From Burkholderia sp. SRS-W-2-2016 (GTDB taxonomy: Bacteria; Pseudomonadota; Gammaproteobacteria; Burkholderiales; Burkholderiaceae): DNA of 64,000 nt. The notes below the pieces were generated by a model, which did no database searches, was not told where the DNA came from, and saw nothing but the letters and a program-made list of their open reading frames with translations. Position numbers and translations under genes: made by a program. The stretch is taken from the NCBI RefSeq assembly GCF_001931485.1, contig NZ_MSDV01000012.1, forward strand, positions 246,721-310,720. Direction: 5' to 3'. Each line of letters starts with the position of its first letter. Position 1 is the stretch's first letter. Of this stretch, positions 62,643 to 64,000 are shown piece after piece.

Positions 62643-62831
62643 TGCCTGGCGGCGCACAGCATGCCGCTGTGCAAATCATCGCCGCGGGAACGTTGCCGGT
62701 CCCGCAGCGCGCGTTTGGACTTTCGTCTCGTGGACTGTGGTCTCGAATTATTGTGAATCTACTGCCGGGTGCTGCGACTGCCACAACCACTGCTGCTTGC
62801 GCCGGTTTGCGCCGGCCCGGTGTTACCTGAC

Positions 62832-63623
62832 TTACTTCGCCCTGGTCTGGCGTTCAGGATAGATGTCGACGTCGAAGTACTGCTTCTCGATCTTCCTGAA
62901 CGTGCCGTCCTGATGAACCTCGGCGAGCGCGCGGTTGAACATCGCCTTCAGATCGGTATCGCTCTTGCGCAGGCCGATCGCGGTGCCTTCGCCGATCGTC
63001 TTCGGATCCTGCACGGCCGGGCCTGCCCACGCGAAGCCCTTGCCGCGCGGGGTCCGCAGGAAGCCGGCGTCGGCCTGCAACTGATCCTGCAGCGCGGCGT
63101 CGAGGCGCCCCGACGCGAGATCCGCGTACACCTGATCCTGATTCTGATACGACACGATGGTCACGCCCTTCGGCTCCCACCAGACCTTCGCGTAGTGTTC
63201 CTGGGTCGAACCCTGCTCGACGCCGACGCGCTTGCCTTTCAGCGATTCGGCGGTGGGCAGCAGCGGCGAGCCGGCCTTCGCGATCATGCGCGCGGGCGCG
63301 TCGAACAGCTTGTCGGAGAAGTCGATCTGTTCGCGGCGCTTGTCGGTGACGGTCAGGGAGGAGATGATCGCGTCGAATTTCTTGCCCTTCAACGCCGGAA
63401 TGATGCCGTCGAGATCCGACTCGATCCACACGCACTTGACGTTCATCTTCGCGCACAGCGCGCGAGTCAGATCGGCGTCGAAGCCGACGATCTCGCCGCT
63501 CGGCGCTTTCGATTCGAACGGCGGGTAACTGGCGTCGACCCCGATGCGCACGGTTTTCCATTCTTTCGCCATCGCGCCGGTGGCCATGACGGCCAAAGCC
63601 ACGCACAGTGCGAACTTCTTCAT
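62832..63623 (-). CDS. argT: Lysine/arginine/ornithine-binding periplasmic protein
   Basis: 263 residues. Signal peptide MKKFALCVALAVMATGAMA, then KEWKTVRIGVDASYPPFESKAPSGEIVGFDADLTRALCAKMNVKCVWIESDLDGIIPALKGKKFDAIISSLTVTDKRREQIDFSDKLF, the family-3 solute-binding signature of ArgT/HisJ (conserved Tyr-Pro-Pro-Phe, Asp after SDLD, and S-S-L-T-V-T). Captures basic amino acids for HisQMP. First gene of the operon; its promoter must be in 63624-63703. Confidence 0.93.
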   Translation of the reverse strand: MKKFALCVALAVMATGAMAKEWKTVRIGVDASYPPFESKAPSGEIVGFDADLTRALCAKMNVKCVWIESDLDGIIPALKGKKFDAIISSLTVTDKRREQIDFSDKLFDAPARMIAKAGSPLLPTAESLKGKRVGVEQGSTQEHYAKVWWEPKGVTIVSYQNQDQVYADLASGRLDAALQDQLQADAGFLRTPRGKGFAWAGPAVQDPKTIGEGTAIGLRKSDTDLKAMFNRALAEVHQDGTFRKIEKQYFDVDIYPERQTRAK

Positions 63624-63703
63624 GATTCTCCTGGATCAAACTGATCGTCGTGATGCTTCGACTCGACGAGGGCCGGCCGGGGGCCGACGGTCGCTATTCT
63701 AGG

Positions 63704-64000
63704 CGGTCAAAATTGCCGCGCCGCGGGGATGTCGCCGCACGCCGGGCACTGGCTGGTTCGATGCGGCATGCGCGGCTGGCGCGTTCCGCGCGCACTCGCG
63801 AATCGCCGCGTGCCGGCTCAGACCGGTCGGGCGAAGCTTGCCGACGTTTCTTGCCCATCGCGCATATCCGTCCGGCCGGACAGCCATGCGCGTTGAAAAG
63901 CGCGGTATTTTACCCGAACAACGGCCAGCCGCGCATGCCGCATCGAACCAGCCAGTGCCCGGCGTGCGGCGACATCCCCGCGGCGCGGCAATTTTGACCG
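63704..64000. repeat. Perfect 77-bp inverted repeat at the window end
   Basis: Bases 63704-63780 and 63924-64000 are exact reverse complements of one another (77 of 77 positions by eye), with a 143-base spacer (63781-63923). The outer end (CGGTCAAAATTGCC) lies within the argT promoter region. The right arm stops exactly at the window edge, so the true boundary may be beyond it. No transposase or target-site duplication is visible. Confidence 0.9.

Noticed and set aside
63704..64000. Insertion-sequence or MITE interpretation of the 77-bp inverted repeat
   Set aside because: No target-site duplication can be read because the right arm reaches the window edge, and the left arm includes host promoter sequence. 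Reported as a repeat only.

Overview
The window is GC-rich, densely coding DNA from a Burkholderiaceae beta-proteobacterium, most likely Paraburkholderia or Burkholderia. This rests on recognisable gene order and families (waaC; argH - ppc | hemC - hemDX - hemY; ppa; nadE - glnB; an OmpC-like trimeric porin; an argT-hisQ-hisM-hisP operon) and on the HemD-HemX fusion, which is common in that group. No rRNA, tRNA, CRISPR array or intact insertion sequence was recognised.

Layout. 1-6 kb: 3' part of waaC, two very small envelope genes, an MHS-type transporter, a TonB-C-like lipoprotein, a candidate terminator-ended small RNA and argH. 6-15 kb: an MmyB-like regulator, ppc with a long low-complexity N-terminus, and the divergent haem operon hemC-hemDX-hemY. 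15-25 kb: PPK2 kinase overlapping a P-type ATPase gene, a SulP anion carrier, an exported protein whose signal peptide is cut by an in-frame stop, and a Tat-exported clan-A-like glycosidase. 25-28.5 kb: GYD protein, a KfrA-like coiled-coil DNA-binding protein, and an Xre-RES toxin-antitoxin pair with four operator-like repeats over its promoter. 28.5-32.4 kb: an aldehyde dehydrogenase and its divergent AcoR-type activator, with a sigma-54 promoter between them. 32.4-34.3 kb: DUF2182/DUF1326 pair and a small basic exported protein. 34.4-40.6 kb: a catabolic cluster with a BKACE-type enzyme, a LysR regulator, three tandem RraA-like aldolase/decarboxylase paralogues, an aminotransferase and an alpha/beta hydrolase.

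40.6-47.5 kb is an accessory island of lower GC and low gene density. It holds a shortened or chimeric hcp (type VI secretion) with two small co-directional genes, a decayed sensor histidine kinase, a 754-residue NACHT NTPase (an NLR-like anti-phage candidate) and a small WYL-like protein. The NACHT gene is the best candidate for an undescribed system in this window.

47.5-64 kb returns to core-like DNA: a transporter/SDR/aldehyde dehydrogenase set, ppa, a FUSC-type transporter, a GIY-YIG protein, a FemAB/GNAT-like protein, nadE, glnB, a porin, and the basic amino acid ABC transporter. The last 297 bases form a perfect 77-bp inverted repeat around a 143-bp spacer, reaching the window edge. All protein assignments were made by reading motifs and remembered families; no database search was run.
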